DNA from: Campylobacteraceae bacterium
GTDB taxonomy: Bacteria; Campylobacterota; Campylobacteria; Campylobacterales; Sulfurovaceae
Length of the DNA: 18,740 nucleotides
NCBI GenBank assembly: GCA_027002755.1
Contig: JALWZI010000147.1
Span: 1-18,740, forward strand
Reading direction: 5' to 3'
This document shows positions 12,160-18,740 of this stretch, piece by piece (the first letter of the stretch is position 1; the number at the start of each line of letters is the position of its first letter). Both the position numbers and the translations under genes were made by a program. Under the pieces are notes generated by a model. That model made no database searches. It worked only from the letters and a program-made list of their open reading frames with translations, and had not been told where the DNA came from.

Positions 12160-13421
12160 CAGAGTCCCACGTTCCCGAGAGTTTCGTACTGGCTCATCGT
12201 CCGCTGTGCCTCAATCTTACGCATCGTATCCAGTGCCACCTGCACCACGATCAGAACGGCGGTCCCTCCGAAATAGAAAGAGGCGCCCAGCGCATTGATC
12301 AGAATAAAAGGCAAAGTCGAGATTATCGCCAGATAGAGCGATCCCCATACCGTCAGTTTGCTGGCTACATCGGTCAGGAAGGCCGCGGTCTGTTCACCGG
12401 GTCGCACCCCGGGGATGAAACCGCCCTGTCGCTTGAGGTTGTCAGCGATATCCTTGGCATTGAAGGCGATCGATGCATAGAAGAAGGCGAAGAAGATCAC
12501 CAGCAGGAACATGATCGCATTGTAGACCAGCCCGCCGGGGTGGAGGATATCCGCCACCGTCGTGACCCACTTGTTGGTACTCGCCTGCAGCAGCGTCAGC
12601 GGGAACATCAGAACTGCACTGGCGAAGATCGGGGGAATGACGCCGGAGAGGTTGACCCGGACCGGGATATAGTTCATCACCCGTTTATGCTGGTTCTGCA
12701 TGATCGTTTTGCGGGAGTAGCTGATGGGGATCCGCCGTTCGCCAAGTTCCACATAGATGATGATGAGGATCGTCGCGATCATGATCACCAGGATCGCCAG
12801 GACCACCAGGAAATTCATGGTACCGGAGTTGACCGCGGCAATGGTGTTGCCGATAGCCGCGGGGATCCCGGAGACGATCCCGGCGAAGATGATCAGGGAG
12901 ATCCCGTTTCCGACCCCTTTCTGGGTGATCTGCTCACCGAACCACATCAGCAGCATGGTCCCTGTCAGCATCGAAAAGACGGCCAGGATCACGAAGTGGG
13001 TCGGATCGATCATGACCGCACTCTGTCCCGCACCGCCTTTCATCGCCTGAAGCCCCATGGAGACACCGACGGCCTGGACCACGGTGATGAAGATGGTGCC
13101 GTAACGGATGATCTGCATATATTTCTGCATACCGTCACGCTCTTTTTTCATCTGTCCCAGTGCCGGGAAAGTGGCAGCCAGCAGTTCCATGACGATGGCA
13201 GCGGTGATATAGGGCATGATTCCGAGGGAGATGATGGACATACGGCGGATCGCGTTGCCGCTGAACATGTTGGCGAGGCCCAGGGCGTTGTTGGCGTTCT
13301 GATCGAAGAAGTGCTTGATCACCTCCAGATCAACGCCCGGGATCGGGATGTATGCTAAAACTCTGTAAGCAAAAAGAAATCCAAGCGTAATCAGGATCTT
13401 CTGAGTCAAAGCATTTCCCAT
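12159..13421 (-). CDS. secY: Preprotein translocase subunit SecY
   Basis: Central pore of the SecYEG channel in the inner membrane. It has 420 residues and ten predicted membrane helices. It starts MGNALTQKILITLGFLFAYR with IPIPGVD at the first periplasmic loop. Typical motifs are LGIMPYITAAIVMELL (TM2 region), the cytosolic loop ERRIPISYSRKTI before TM6-7, NLSGVIPPIFASAVLMFP (TM7), and the basic loop NLKRQGGFIPGVRPGEQTA before TM9. It starts 2 bases after rplO, with GGAAG upstream at the rplO end, and overlaps map by one base. Position inside the spc operon is conserved. Confidence 0.97.
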   Translation of the reverse strand: MGNALTQKILITLGFLFAYRVLAYIPIPGVDLEVIKHFFDQNANNALGLANMFSGNAIRRMSIISLGIMPYITAAIVMELLAATFPALGQMKKERDGMQKYMQIIRYGTIFITVVQAVGVSMGLQAMKGGAGQSAVMIDPTHFVILAVFSMLTGTMLLMWFGEQITQKGVGNGISLIIFAGIVSGIPAAIGNTIAAVNSGTMNFLVVLAILVIMIATILIIIYVELGERRIPISYSRKTIMQNQHKRVMNYIPVRVNLSGVIPPIFASAVLMFPLTLLQASTNKWVTTVADILHPGGLVYNAIMFLLVIFFAFFYASIAFNAKDIADNLKRQGGFIPGVRPGEQTAAFLTDVASKLTVWGSLYLAIISTLPFILINALGASFYFGGTAVLIVVQVALDTMRKIEAQRTMSQYETLGNVGL

Positions 13422-13423
13422 GA

Positions 13424-13822
13424 TTACTTCCTGCTGGTGGTTACAGCATCATCCTTGATCTTGGCAGCGAGATCTTTGGCTCCCGTACCGATAAGTTTAA
13501 CGCGTGTGACGTTTTTGCCCAGCTTGTGGACGCCGCGGATGGTTTCCAGCGTGATCTCTTCCAGTTCGGCGACCGCTTTGATCCGGTCGACGTTGATCAC
13601 GTAGGGTTTCTCGACATGAGAAACGAATCCCACTTTGGGCAGCCGCTTGTAGAGAGGCTGCTGCCCTCCTTCGAATCCGCGCTTGCGGCTGTACCCTGTA
13701 CGGGATTTCTGGCCTTTCTGACCCCGTCCGGCAGTTTTTCCGGTTCCGGAACCCTGACCGCGGCCTACACGCTTTTTGCTGTGAGTCGAGCCGGGTGCCG
13801 GCTGAAGATTATGCAAACCCAT
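13424..13822 (-). CDS. rplO: 50S ribosomal protein L15
   Basis: Large-subunit assembly protein with an extended basic N-terminus. It has 132 residues: [20 protein letters not shown], then the Gly/Arg-rich [20 protein letters not shown] segment, [20 protein letters not shown], and a short globular domain with [14 protein letters not shown]. It is slightly shorter than in E. coli (144) because the C-terminal end is reduced. It directly follows rpsE by 9 bases: the rpmD gene (L30), found between S5 and L15 in many bacteria, is absent, as in other Campylobacterota. Confidence 0.97.
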   Translation of the reverse strand: MGLHNLQPAPGSTHSKKRVGRGQGSGTGKTAGRGQKGQKSRTGYSRKRGFEGGQQPLYKRLPKVGFVSHVEKPYVINVDRIKAVAELEEITLETIRGVHKLGKNVTRVKLIGTGAKDLAAKIKDDAVTTSRK

Positions 13823-13831
13823 AACTGCTCC

Positions 13832-14278
13832 TTAACCTTTGATTCTGGTGAGCGCTTCGATGGTGCAGCGTACCAGGTTGTTGGGGTTGTTGGACCCGAT
13901 CGATTTGGCGATGATATCTTTGATCCCTGCCAGTTCGATGACGGGACGTGCCGCACCCCCGGCAATCGCACCGGTACCCTCGCTGGCCGGGCGCAGAACG
14001 ATCCGGCTGGCGTTGTACTTGTGCTCGATGTCGTGGGCGATGGTGGTTCCCTTGATCCCTTTGATGGTCACCAGGTTCTTGAAAGCGTCGTCGACGGCTT
14101 TCTTGATGGCGTCGGGAACTTCCTTCGCTTTGCCGTAACCGTAGCCGATGGTACCGTTGCGGTCACCGATGACGACCAGCGCCGTGAAGCGGAAACGGCG
14201 TCCACCTTTGACGACCTTGGTCACCCGTCCGATGTTGACGACGACCTCTTCGAAATCTTCTCTGTTGATGTGTTCCAT
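13832..14278 (-). CDS. rpsE: 30S ribosomal protein S5
   Basis: Small-subunit protein at the mRNA entry and decoding region. It has 148 residues. The N-terminal double-stranded RNA-binding fold contains [20 protein letters not shown] and the loop [20 protein letters not shown]. The C-terminal domain has [20 protein letters not shown] and [15 protein letters not shown]. It lacks the long N-terminal extension of the E. coli protein. It follows rplR by 10 bases, with AAGGAAG upstream of the ATG. Confidence 0.98.
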   Translation of the reverse strand: MEHINREDFEEVVVNIGRVTKVVKGGRRFRFTALVVIGDRNGTIGYGYGKAKEVPDAIKKAVDDAFKNLVTIKGIKGTTIAHDIEHKYNASRIVLRPASEGTGAIAGGAARPVIELAGIKDIIAKSIGSNNPNNLVRCTIEALTRIKG

Positions 14279-14288
14279 TTACGCTTCC

Positions 14289-14645
14289 TTAAAACTTGAT
14301 CCCGGCGTCCCGGAGAGCGTCGGCAAAGGACGCTACCACGCCGTGATAGAGATATCCGTTACGATCGAAGACGATCTGCTCGATCTGGGCGGCCTTGAGC
14401 TTTTCGGCCAGATCCGCCGCCACCTTCTTGACATCCTCTTTGTTGGCTTTCAGACCCAGTTTGCGGCCGTCGGCATAGGCGAGGGTATGCCCGCGATCGT
14501 CATCGATCGCCTGGGCATAGAAGTGCTTGTTGGAGCGGAAAACCGTCACCCGGGGCAGCTCGGCGGTTCCATGGATCTTGCCGCGGACACGCTGCTTGCG
14601 CTGAGCGTACATTTTATTCTTTTTCTTCTGAATACTTTTCAACAT
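14289..14645 (-). CDS. rplR: 50S ribosomal protein L18
   Basis: 5S rRNA-binding protein of the central protuberance. It has 118 residues: a basic N-terminus (MLKSIQKKKNKMYAQRKQRV), the strand PRVTVFRSNKHFYAQAIDDD, and the conserved DRNGYLYHGVVASFADALRD at 94-113. The start at 14645 is preceded by AAGGAGCGCTAGT and lies 11 bases after rplF. Confidence 0.97.
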   Translation of the reverse strand: MLKSIQKKKNKMYAQRKQRVRGKIHGTAELPRVTVFRSNKHFYAQAIDDDRGHTLAYADGRKLGLKANKEDVKKVAADLAEKLKAAQIEQIVFDRNGYLYHGVVASFADALRDAGIKF

Positions 14646-14656
14646 ACTAGCGCTCC

Positions 14657-15193
14657 TTACTTACCTGCCGCTTTACCGGCTTTTCTGATGATCACTTCAT
14701 CGGTGTATTTGACACCCTTGCCTTTGTAGGGCTCGGGGGGACGGAATCCACGGATCTCCGCTGCGACCTGTCCGACCTGCTGCTTGTCGGTCCCGCTGAC
14801 GGTGATGATGTTCTTCTCCACCTTGATCTCGATCCCTTCGGGGATCTCGAAATTGATGGGGTGGGAGTAGCCCAGCTGAAGCTCCAGGGTCTTACCGCTG
14901 ACGTTGGCACGGTAACCGACCCCGTTGATCTCCAGGGACTTGCTGAACCCTTTGTCCAGTCCGATGATGATGTTGTTGAAGAGTGAGCGATAGGTCCCCC
15001 AGAAGGCCGAAGCCTCCTTGCTCTCGTCCTTGCGGGTGAAGACCACTTCGTTTTCTTTCACTTCCATATTGACCCGTCCGTGGGTCTCCAGGCGCTTCTC
15101 CTGGTTGCCTTTTTTGGCCACCAGCTCGGTTCCTTCGATTTTGACCTCGATCCCGGAGGGGATGCTGACGGGTACTTTTCCTACACGTGACAT
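14657..15193 (-). CDS. rplF: 50S ribosomal protein L6
   Basis: Large-subunit protein near the factor-binding site. It has 178 residues with two duplicated alpha/beta domains. N-terminus: [20 protein letters not shown]. The linker includes [19 protein letters not shown] and [20 protein letters not shown]. The C-terminal rRNA-binding stretch is [20 protein letters not shown] followed by [21 protein letters not shown] before the ATG is a strong ribosome binding site. It follows rpsH by 11 bases. Confidence 0.98.
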   Translation of the reverse strand: MSRVGKVPVSIPSGIEVKIEGTELVAKKGNQEKRLETHGRVNMEVKENEVVFTRKDESKEASAFWGTYRSLFNNIIIGLDKGFSKSLEINGVGYRANVSGKTLELQLGYSHPINFEIPEGIEIKVEKNIITVSGTDKQQVGQVAAEIRGFRPPEPYKGKGVKYTDEVIIRKAGKAAGK

Positions 15194-15204
15194 AGCTTCC
15201 CTCC

Positions 15205-15600
15205 TTACCAGATGCTGCAGATGACTTCGCCACCGCGACCCTGCTTATAGGCTTCATCATTGGGAAGCACGCCGGCGCTGGTGGACACGATCAGGGTTCC
15301 GTAACCGTTCTTGAACCGCTTGATCTCCTCTTTGCCCTTGTAGATGCGGCGACCGGGCTTGGAGATCTTTTTGATCTCGTTGATCACGCTGTTGCCGTTG
15401 TCATCGTACTTGAGCACCACTTTGATGGTCTTCTTGTTGCCATCTTCTTCGACCGTATAACTCTCCAGATATCCCTTGTCTACCAGAATAGAAACGATTG
15501 CCTCAATCATTTTGGAGTGGAGAAGTTCCGTGGTCTCCAGCTTGCGTTGTGCAGCATTTCTTATTCGAGTAAGAGAGTCTGCAATAATGTCTGTCATCAT
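15205..15600 (-). CDS. rpsH: 30S ribosomal protein S8
   Basis: Primary 16S rRNA-binding protein and, in E. coli, the repressor of the spc operon. It has 131 residues: [76 protein letters not shown] and the C-terminus GGEVICSIW. Two adjacent ATGs are possible; the first is six bases after AAGGAG and gives the usual N-terminus. It follows rpsN by 14 bases. Confidence 0.98.
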   Translation of the reverse strand: MMTDIIADSLTRIRNAAQRKLETTELLHSKMIEAIVSILVDKGYLESYTVEEDGNKKTIKVVLKYDDNGNSVINEIKKISKPGRRIYKGKEEIKRFKNGYGTLIVSTSAGVLPNDEAYKQGRGGEVICSIW

Positions 15601-15614
15601 CTTTTACTCCTTCA

Positions 15615-15800
15615 TTACCAGCTTGCTTTACGCATGCCGGGGATCTGACCCTCGGAGGCCATCTTTCTCAGACAAATCCGGCAGATCCCGAAATCTCTGT
15701 AGACAGAGTGGGGACGGCCGCAGATGTTACAGCGGGTGTAGGCTTGAACCGCAAACTTGGGCTTGCGCTTCTGCTTGGCGATCATTGATTTCTTTGCCAT
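15615..15800 (-). CDS. rpsN: 30S ribosomal protein S14, type Z (zinc-binding)
   Basis: Short 61-residue form with the zinc ribbon Cys24-x2-Cys27 and Cys40-x2-Cys43 ([20 protein letters not shown]), ending MRKASW. It binds the 16S rRNA head domain. Its ATG overlaps the rplE stop (TAATG), so it is translationally coupled. No zinc-free S14 copy is present in this window. Confidence 0.98.
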   Translation of the reverse strand: MAKKSMIAKQKRKPKFAVQAYTRCNICGRPHSVYRDFGICRICLRKMASEGQIPGMRKASW

Positions 15801-16345
15801 TACTTTCTTCCTTTCGCAAACGGCATGCCCAGCTTCTCCAGCAGGACAAACGCCTCTTTGTCATCGTCGGTGCTGGTGACGATGGTGATGTTCATCCCGT
15901 GGGTCTTCATGATGTTGTCATAGACCACTTCGGGGAACATCAGCTGCTCGTCCAGACCGAAATTGTAGTTGCCGCGTCCGTCGAAGCCCTTGCGGGGAAC
16001 CCCCCGGAAGTCCTTCACCCTCGGCAGGGCGATGGAGATGAGCTTGTCGAGGAAGTTGTACATATTCTCGCCCCGGAGGGTGACTTTGATCCCGCTGGGA
16101 GCGCCCTCTCTGGCTTTGAATCCGGCGACGGACTTCTTGGCCAGGGTGATGACGGCGTGCTGACCGGCGATCAGGCTGATGGTGTCAGCCATGTTCTGGA
16201 TCAGTTTGCTGTCTTTGCCTTCCTCACCGGCACCGACGCTGATGACGATCTTCTCCAGTTTGGGCGTCTGCATCACGTTTTTGATCTGCAGCTCCTCCCG
16301 GAGTGCGGGCACGATGGATGCGTATTTCTCTTTCATTCTGCTCAT
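15800..16345 (-). CDS. rplE: 50S ribosomal protein L5
   Basis: 5S rRNA-binding protein of the central protuberance that contacts P-site tRNA. It has 181 residues from the ATG at 16345: [79 protein letters not shown] and [21 protein letters not shown] longer open frame up to 16459 lies inside rplX and has no family counterpart, so it is not used. The start lies 2 bases after the rplX stop, with AGGGC upstream. Confidence 0.97.
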   Translation of the reverse strand: MSRMKEKYASIVPALREELQIKNVMQTPKLEKIVISVGAGEEGKDSKLIQNMADTISLIAGQHAVITLAKKSVAGFKAREGAPSGIKVTLRGENMYNFLDKLISIALPRVKDFRGVPRKGFDGRGNYNFGLDEQLMFPEVVYDNIMKTHGMNITIVTSTDDDKEAFVLLEKLGMPFAKGRK

Positions 16346-16347
16346 GA

Positions 16348-16581
16348 TCAGCCCTCCACTTTCTTGACGTTGGAGATGTGGATGGGCATCTCTTTGTTGA
16401 TGAAACCACCCTCTTTGTTCTCTTCGCTGGGTTTGACCGCTTTGCGGGCGATCTTGCAACCGGCGACGATGACTGCATCTTTCTTGGGGAGGACCTTGAG
16501 GACTTCGCCGGTCTTGCCTTTGTCGTCGCCGGCGATGATCATCACCTGGTCACCCTTTTTGATCTTGAATTTCTTTGCCAT
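16348..16581 (-). CDS. rplX: 50S ribosomal protein L24
   Basis: Assembly initiator of the large subunit. It has 77 residues: [19 protein letters not shown] opens the KOW motif (to [10 protein letters not shown]), followed by [20 protein letters not shown]. It is shorter than the E. coli protein (104). Start: the ATG at 16581 shares a base with the rplN stop (TAATG), and GGAGG is at the right distance. Another ATG two codons earlier is too close to GGAGG. Confidence 0.96.
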   Translation of the reverse strand: MAKKFKIKKGDQVMIIAGDDKGKTGEVLKVLPKKDAVIVAGCKIARKAVKPSEENKEGGFINKEMPIHISNVKKVEG

Positions 16582-16949
16582 TACCATACCTCCGGTGCGA
16601 GCGATACGATCTTCATGAAGCCCGCATAGCGTGTTTCACGGCTCACCGGCCCGAAGATACGGGTACCGATGGGCTCTTTCTTGTCATCGATGATGACGGC
16701 GGCATTGTCGTCGAAGCGGATCAGCGATCCGTTCTCACGCTGGATCTCTTTTTTGGTCCGCACGACGACGGCCTTGACGACCTTTCCTTTTTTGACCTTT
16801 CCGTTGGGGATCGCTTTTTTGACGGAAGCGACGATTACATCACCGACGCTGGCGTAGCGCCGCTTGGATCCCCCCAGGACCTTGATACACATGATCTCTT
16901 TGGCGCCGCTGTTGTCCGCGACGTTCAATCGGGTAAAACTCTGGATCAT
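16581..16949 (-). CDS. rplN: 50S ribosomal protein L14
   Basis: Large-subunit interface protein forming bridges with 16S rRNA. It has 122 residues: [80 protein letters not shown] and GPVSRETR. The length is the family standard. The ATG overlaps the rpsQ stop by one base (TGATG), and its ribosome binding site GAGAGG lies within the end of rpsQ. Confidence 0.98.
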   Translation of the reverse strand: MIQSFTRLNVADNSGAKEIMCIKVLGGSKRRYASVGDVIVASVKKAIPNGKVKKGKVVKAVVVRTKKEIQRENGSLIRFDDNAAVIIDDKKEPIGTRIFGPVSRETRYAGFMKIVSLAPEVW

Positions 16950-17197
16950 CAGCCCTCTCCTCTCTCAACGATTTCGAGAAGACGGAACGCCTTGTTCTTG
17001 GAGATGGGTCGGCACTCGACGGCACTGACGGTGTCTCCGACGTTGGCTTCGTTCCGCTCGTCGTGAATCAGATATTTTTTGAAGCGCTTGACGGTCTTGT
17101 GGTAGCGGGGGTGCAGGACCTTCCGCTCCACCAGAACCGTCGCGGTCTTGTCTCCGGCCTTTTTGATGACCGTTCCTGAAATTACTCTTTTCGGCAT
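16949..17197 (-). CDS. rpsQ: 30S ribosomal protein S17
   Basis: Primary 16S rRNA-binding protein with an OB fold. It has 82 residues: [60 protein letters not shown] and [18 protein letters not shown]. It is 10 bases after rpmC and overlaps rplN by one base. AAAGGGTGTAGC precedes the ATG. Confidence 0.98.
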   Translation of the reverse strand: MPKRVISGTVIKKAGDKTATVLVERKVLHPRYHKTVKRFKKYLIHDERNEANVGDTVSAVECRPISKNKAFRLLEIVERGEG

Positions 17198-17207
17198 GCT
17201 ACACCCT

Positions 17208-17399
17208 TTACTTGGATCTCGCGGCGTTCAGCGCCGTCATGATTCTGGCGACATCTTTTTTGGCCGCTCTCAGCTCGCTGGTATTGGTCAGCTGCATTGT
17301 CTTGAGCTTCGCCCGGAGGGTGAAGACTTCCAGTTTTTTCTCTTTGAGCATCGACTCGAGTTCCGCGACGCTCTTCTCTTGAAGATCAGTATATTTCAT
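17208..17399 (-). CDS. rpmC: 50S ribosomal protein L29
   Basis: Small two-helix protein at the exit tunnel. It has 63 residues: [20 protein letters not shown], then a helix with [19 protein letters not shown], and [17 protein letters not shown] near the end, matching the usual LRxxRRxIARIxTxL pattern. The first 14 bases overlap the end of rplP in another frame, and the ribosome binding site (AAGGGAAGAG) lies inside rplP. Confidence 0.96.
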   Translation of the reverse strand: MKYTDLQEKSVAELESMLKEKKLEVFTLRAKLKTMQLTNTSELRAAKKDVARIMTALNAARSK

Positions 17400-17811
17400 T
17401 GCTCTCTTCCCTTGAAATGATTTTCGTCTTGAAAGGAAGCTTGTGGCAAGCCAGCGTCAGCGCTTCACGTGCCAGTTCCTCGGGAACGCCTGCCATCTCG
17501 AAGATGATCCGGCCCGGCTTGACGTTCATCACCCACTTTTCGACAGCACCTTTACCTTTACCCATCCGGGTTTCCAGAGGCTTTTTGGTCAGCGGCTTGT
17601 CGGGGAAGACGCGGATCCAGGTTTTCCCGGTCCGGCTGACCCGGCGGGTCATGGCGATACGCGCCGATTCGATCTGTCGGGAGTCGATCCGGCCCGCTTC
17701 GGTCGCCTTGATGGCGAATTCACCGAACTCGATTCTGTTGCCGCGGAAGGACTTGCCGCGGTTGCGGCCCTTCTGCTGCTTTCTCCATTTGGTTCGTTTG
17801 GGCATCAACAT
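17386..17811 (-). CDS. rplP: 50S ribosomal protein L16
   Basis: Large-subunit protein near the peptidyl-transferase and A-site. It has 141 residues: [46 protein letters not shown]-type strand as [40 protein letters not shown] and [20 protein letters not shown]. The last several residues after KTKIIS extend past the usual end and overlap rpmC by 14 bases, so termination is coupled to L29 initiation. The start follows the rpsC stop by 2 bases. Confidence 0.97.
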   Translation of the reverse strand: MLMPKRTKWRKQQKGRNRGKSFRGNRIEFGEFAIKATEAGRIDSRQIESARIAMTRRVSRTGKTWIRVFPDKPLTKKPLETRMGKGKGAVEKWVMNVKPGRIIFEMAGVPEELAREALTLACHKLPFKTKIISREESNEIY

Positions 17812-17813
17812 GA

Positions 17814-18506
17814 TTATTCACCTCTTCTTCTGGGTTTGCGGCTCTTGCGCTCTTCTTTGGGCTCGGGCTGGATTCCCTTCTGGAGAACCTCCCCTTTGAA
17901 GATCCAGACTTTGACCCCGATGTTTCCGTAGGTAGTCAGCGCTTCGGCGAAGCCGTAGTCGATCTTGGCCCGCAGCGTGTGCAGGGGCACACGGCCCTCC
18001 AGGTACCACTCGGTCCGGGCCATTTCGGCACCGCCGAGACGTCCGGAGACCTGGACCTTGATCCCTTTGGCGCCGGATTTGAGCGCTCCCTGGATCGCTT
18101 TTTTCATCGCGCGGCGGAAGGCGACACGACGCTCAAGCTGCGTGGCGATGTTCTCGGCCGCCAGCTGTGCGGAGGCCTGGGGACGCTTCTCCTCTTTGAT
18201 GTTGATGGCCACCTCTTTGCCCAGCATCTGCTGGAGACGCGCCTTGAGCTTCTCGATGTCGGCACCCCGTTTCCCGATGATGATTCCGGGACGGGCGGTG
18301 ACGATCGTGATGCGGATCTTCTTGACGGTCCGCTCAATGATGATGTTGCTCACCCCCGCATAGAAGAGCTCCTTTTTCAGGAACTTGCGGATTTTGTAAT
18401 CCTCCGCCAGGAAGTTGGGTGCCCGGTCTTTGGAGGGGTACCAGCGTGACTCCCAGTTGCGGTTGATTCCCAGTCTGAGACCGATAGGATTGACTTTCTG
18501 ACCCAT
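17814..18506 (-). CDS. rpsC: 30S ribosomal protein S3
   Basis: Small-subunit protein at the mRNA entry tunnel with helicase-assisting role. It has 230 residues: [20 protein letters not shown], a KH domain with [14 protein letters not shown] (GKRG at 78-81), and the C-terminal domain with [39 protein letters not shown] and [20 protein letters not shown]. It ends in a short basic tail ([11 protein letters not shown]). It follows the upstream gene by 2 bases. Confidence 0.98.
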   Translation of the reverse strand: MGQKVNPIGLRLGINRNWESRWYPSKDRAPNFLAEDYKIRKFLKKELFYAGVSNIIIERTVKKIRITIVTARPGIIIGKRGADIEKLKARLQQMLGKEVAINIKEEKRPQASAQLAAENIATQLERRVAFRRAMKKAIQGALKSGAKGIKVQVSGRLGGAEMARTEWYLEGRVPLHTLRAKIDYGFAEALTTYGNIGVKVWIFKGEVLQKGIQPEPKEERKSRKPRRRGE

Positions 18507-18508
18507 GG

Positions 18509-18740
18509 TTACGCTTCCTTTCCGTTAACGAAATTTTTGGCATCGGCGACCGACTCGCGGAAATCACCTTTGAAGCTGTATTTCTCTTCCATCATGGCGA
18601 TCTGCTCGTCGCTCATGTTGGCCACATCCTCGTAGGTGTAGATTCCCTCGTCGTTGAGCTTCTGCTGATAGGCTTTGCCGATCCCTTTGATTTTGGTCAG
18701 ATCGTCACCTTTCTTTTCTGAAACTTTGGCTGCCTCTTTG
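18509..18740 (-). CDS. C-terminal part of the protein in the rplV (L22) position, with a helix-hairpin-helix domain
   Basis: 76 residues are visible up to the TAA at 18509; the rest lies beyond the window edge. After a short basic stretch ([11 protein letters not shown]) comes [20 protein letters not shown], a helix-hairpin-helix hallmark (TKIKGIG), then [19 protein letters not shown] and [19 protein letters not shown]. This is the small non-specific nucleic-acid-binding HhH unit seen as an add-on to some ribosomal proteins. The slot just upstream of rpsC is normally the end of rplV, so the likeliest reading is an L22 with a C-terminal HhH extension. A separate small HhH gene cannot be excluded without the upstream sequence. 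The gene ends 2 bases before rpsC. Confidence 0.6.
   Translation of the reverse strand, partial: KEAAKVSEKKGDDLTKIKGIGKAYQQKLNDEGIYTYEDVANMSDEQIAMMEEKYSFKGDFRESVADAKNFVNGKEA

Noticed and set aside
13823..13831. Missing rpmD (L30) between S5 and L15 as a deletion
   Set aside because: Absence of L30 is a known trait of Campylobacterota, so this is ordinary for the group and not a local loss.
16346..16459. Longer start for L5 reaching into rplX
   Set aside because: The additional 38 residues are an out-of-frame reading of rplX; the ATG at 16345 gives the standard L5 length.

Overview
The window reads as a chromosomal segment of a GC-rich member of the Campylobacterota (the former Epsilonproteobacteria, Sulfurovum/Nitratifractor-like). 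This is inferred from protein character and gene order, not from a search. Supporting signs are: a merged S10-spc-alpha ribosomal cluster without rpmD (L30) and without adk; a short, DAP-type MurE; a zinc-type S14; and promoters that look like extended -10 elements (TGnTAnAAT) with no recognisable -35, as is typical of this group. No mobile element, CRISPR array or rRNA gene was seen, and no gap between genes exceeds 300 bases.

Left part (1-2491, minus strand): the 5' part of rnhB (RNase HII, cut by the window edge), an ankyrin-repeat protein, a YbaB/EbfC nucleoid-associated protein, panD (aspartate 1-decarboxylase) and a thioredoxin-like [2Fe-2S] ferredoxin. panD, ybaB and ank form one tight operon. 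The ferredoxin ends in a terminator whose T-tract runs straight into the panD promoter.

Middle plus-strand island (2635-5307): an FmdE-like protein, a hemerythrin, a DUF2249 protein and a multi-pass NnrS/heme-copper-oxidase-I-like membrane protein. They are tightly spaced and have good ribosome binding sites. Together they look like an operon for nitric-oxide or oxygen-related stress or metal/redox handling. Its promoter region lacks the extended -10 seen elsewhere and carries a tandem/inverted repeat.

Minus-strand trio (5399-7676): a small TPR-like protein, murE and a Nudix hydrolase, translationally coupled by stop/start overlaps. A tRNA-Arg(CCG) with its own perfect extended -10 promoter follows at 7794-7870.

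Right part (7916-18740, minus strand): the ribosomal protein super-cluster. In transcription order it is [L22-position protein, partial, with a helix-hairpin-helix C-terminus]-S3-L16-L29-S17-L14-L24-L5-S14-S8-L6-L18-S5-L15-SecY-Map-IF1, then a 240-nt non-coding gap, then L36-S13-S11-S4-RpoA-L17. The gap (10860-11099) is the most interesting non-coding stretch. It holds a promoter and a leader of about 150 nt that can fold into three hairpins, a closing helix and a possible pseudoknot just upstream of the L36 start. It is a candidate regulatory leader for the alpha operon.
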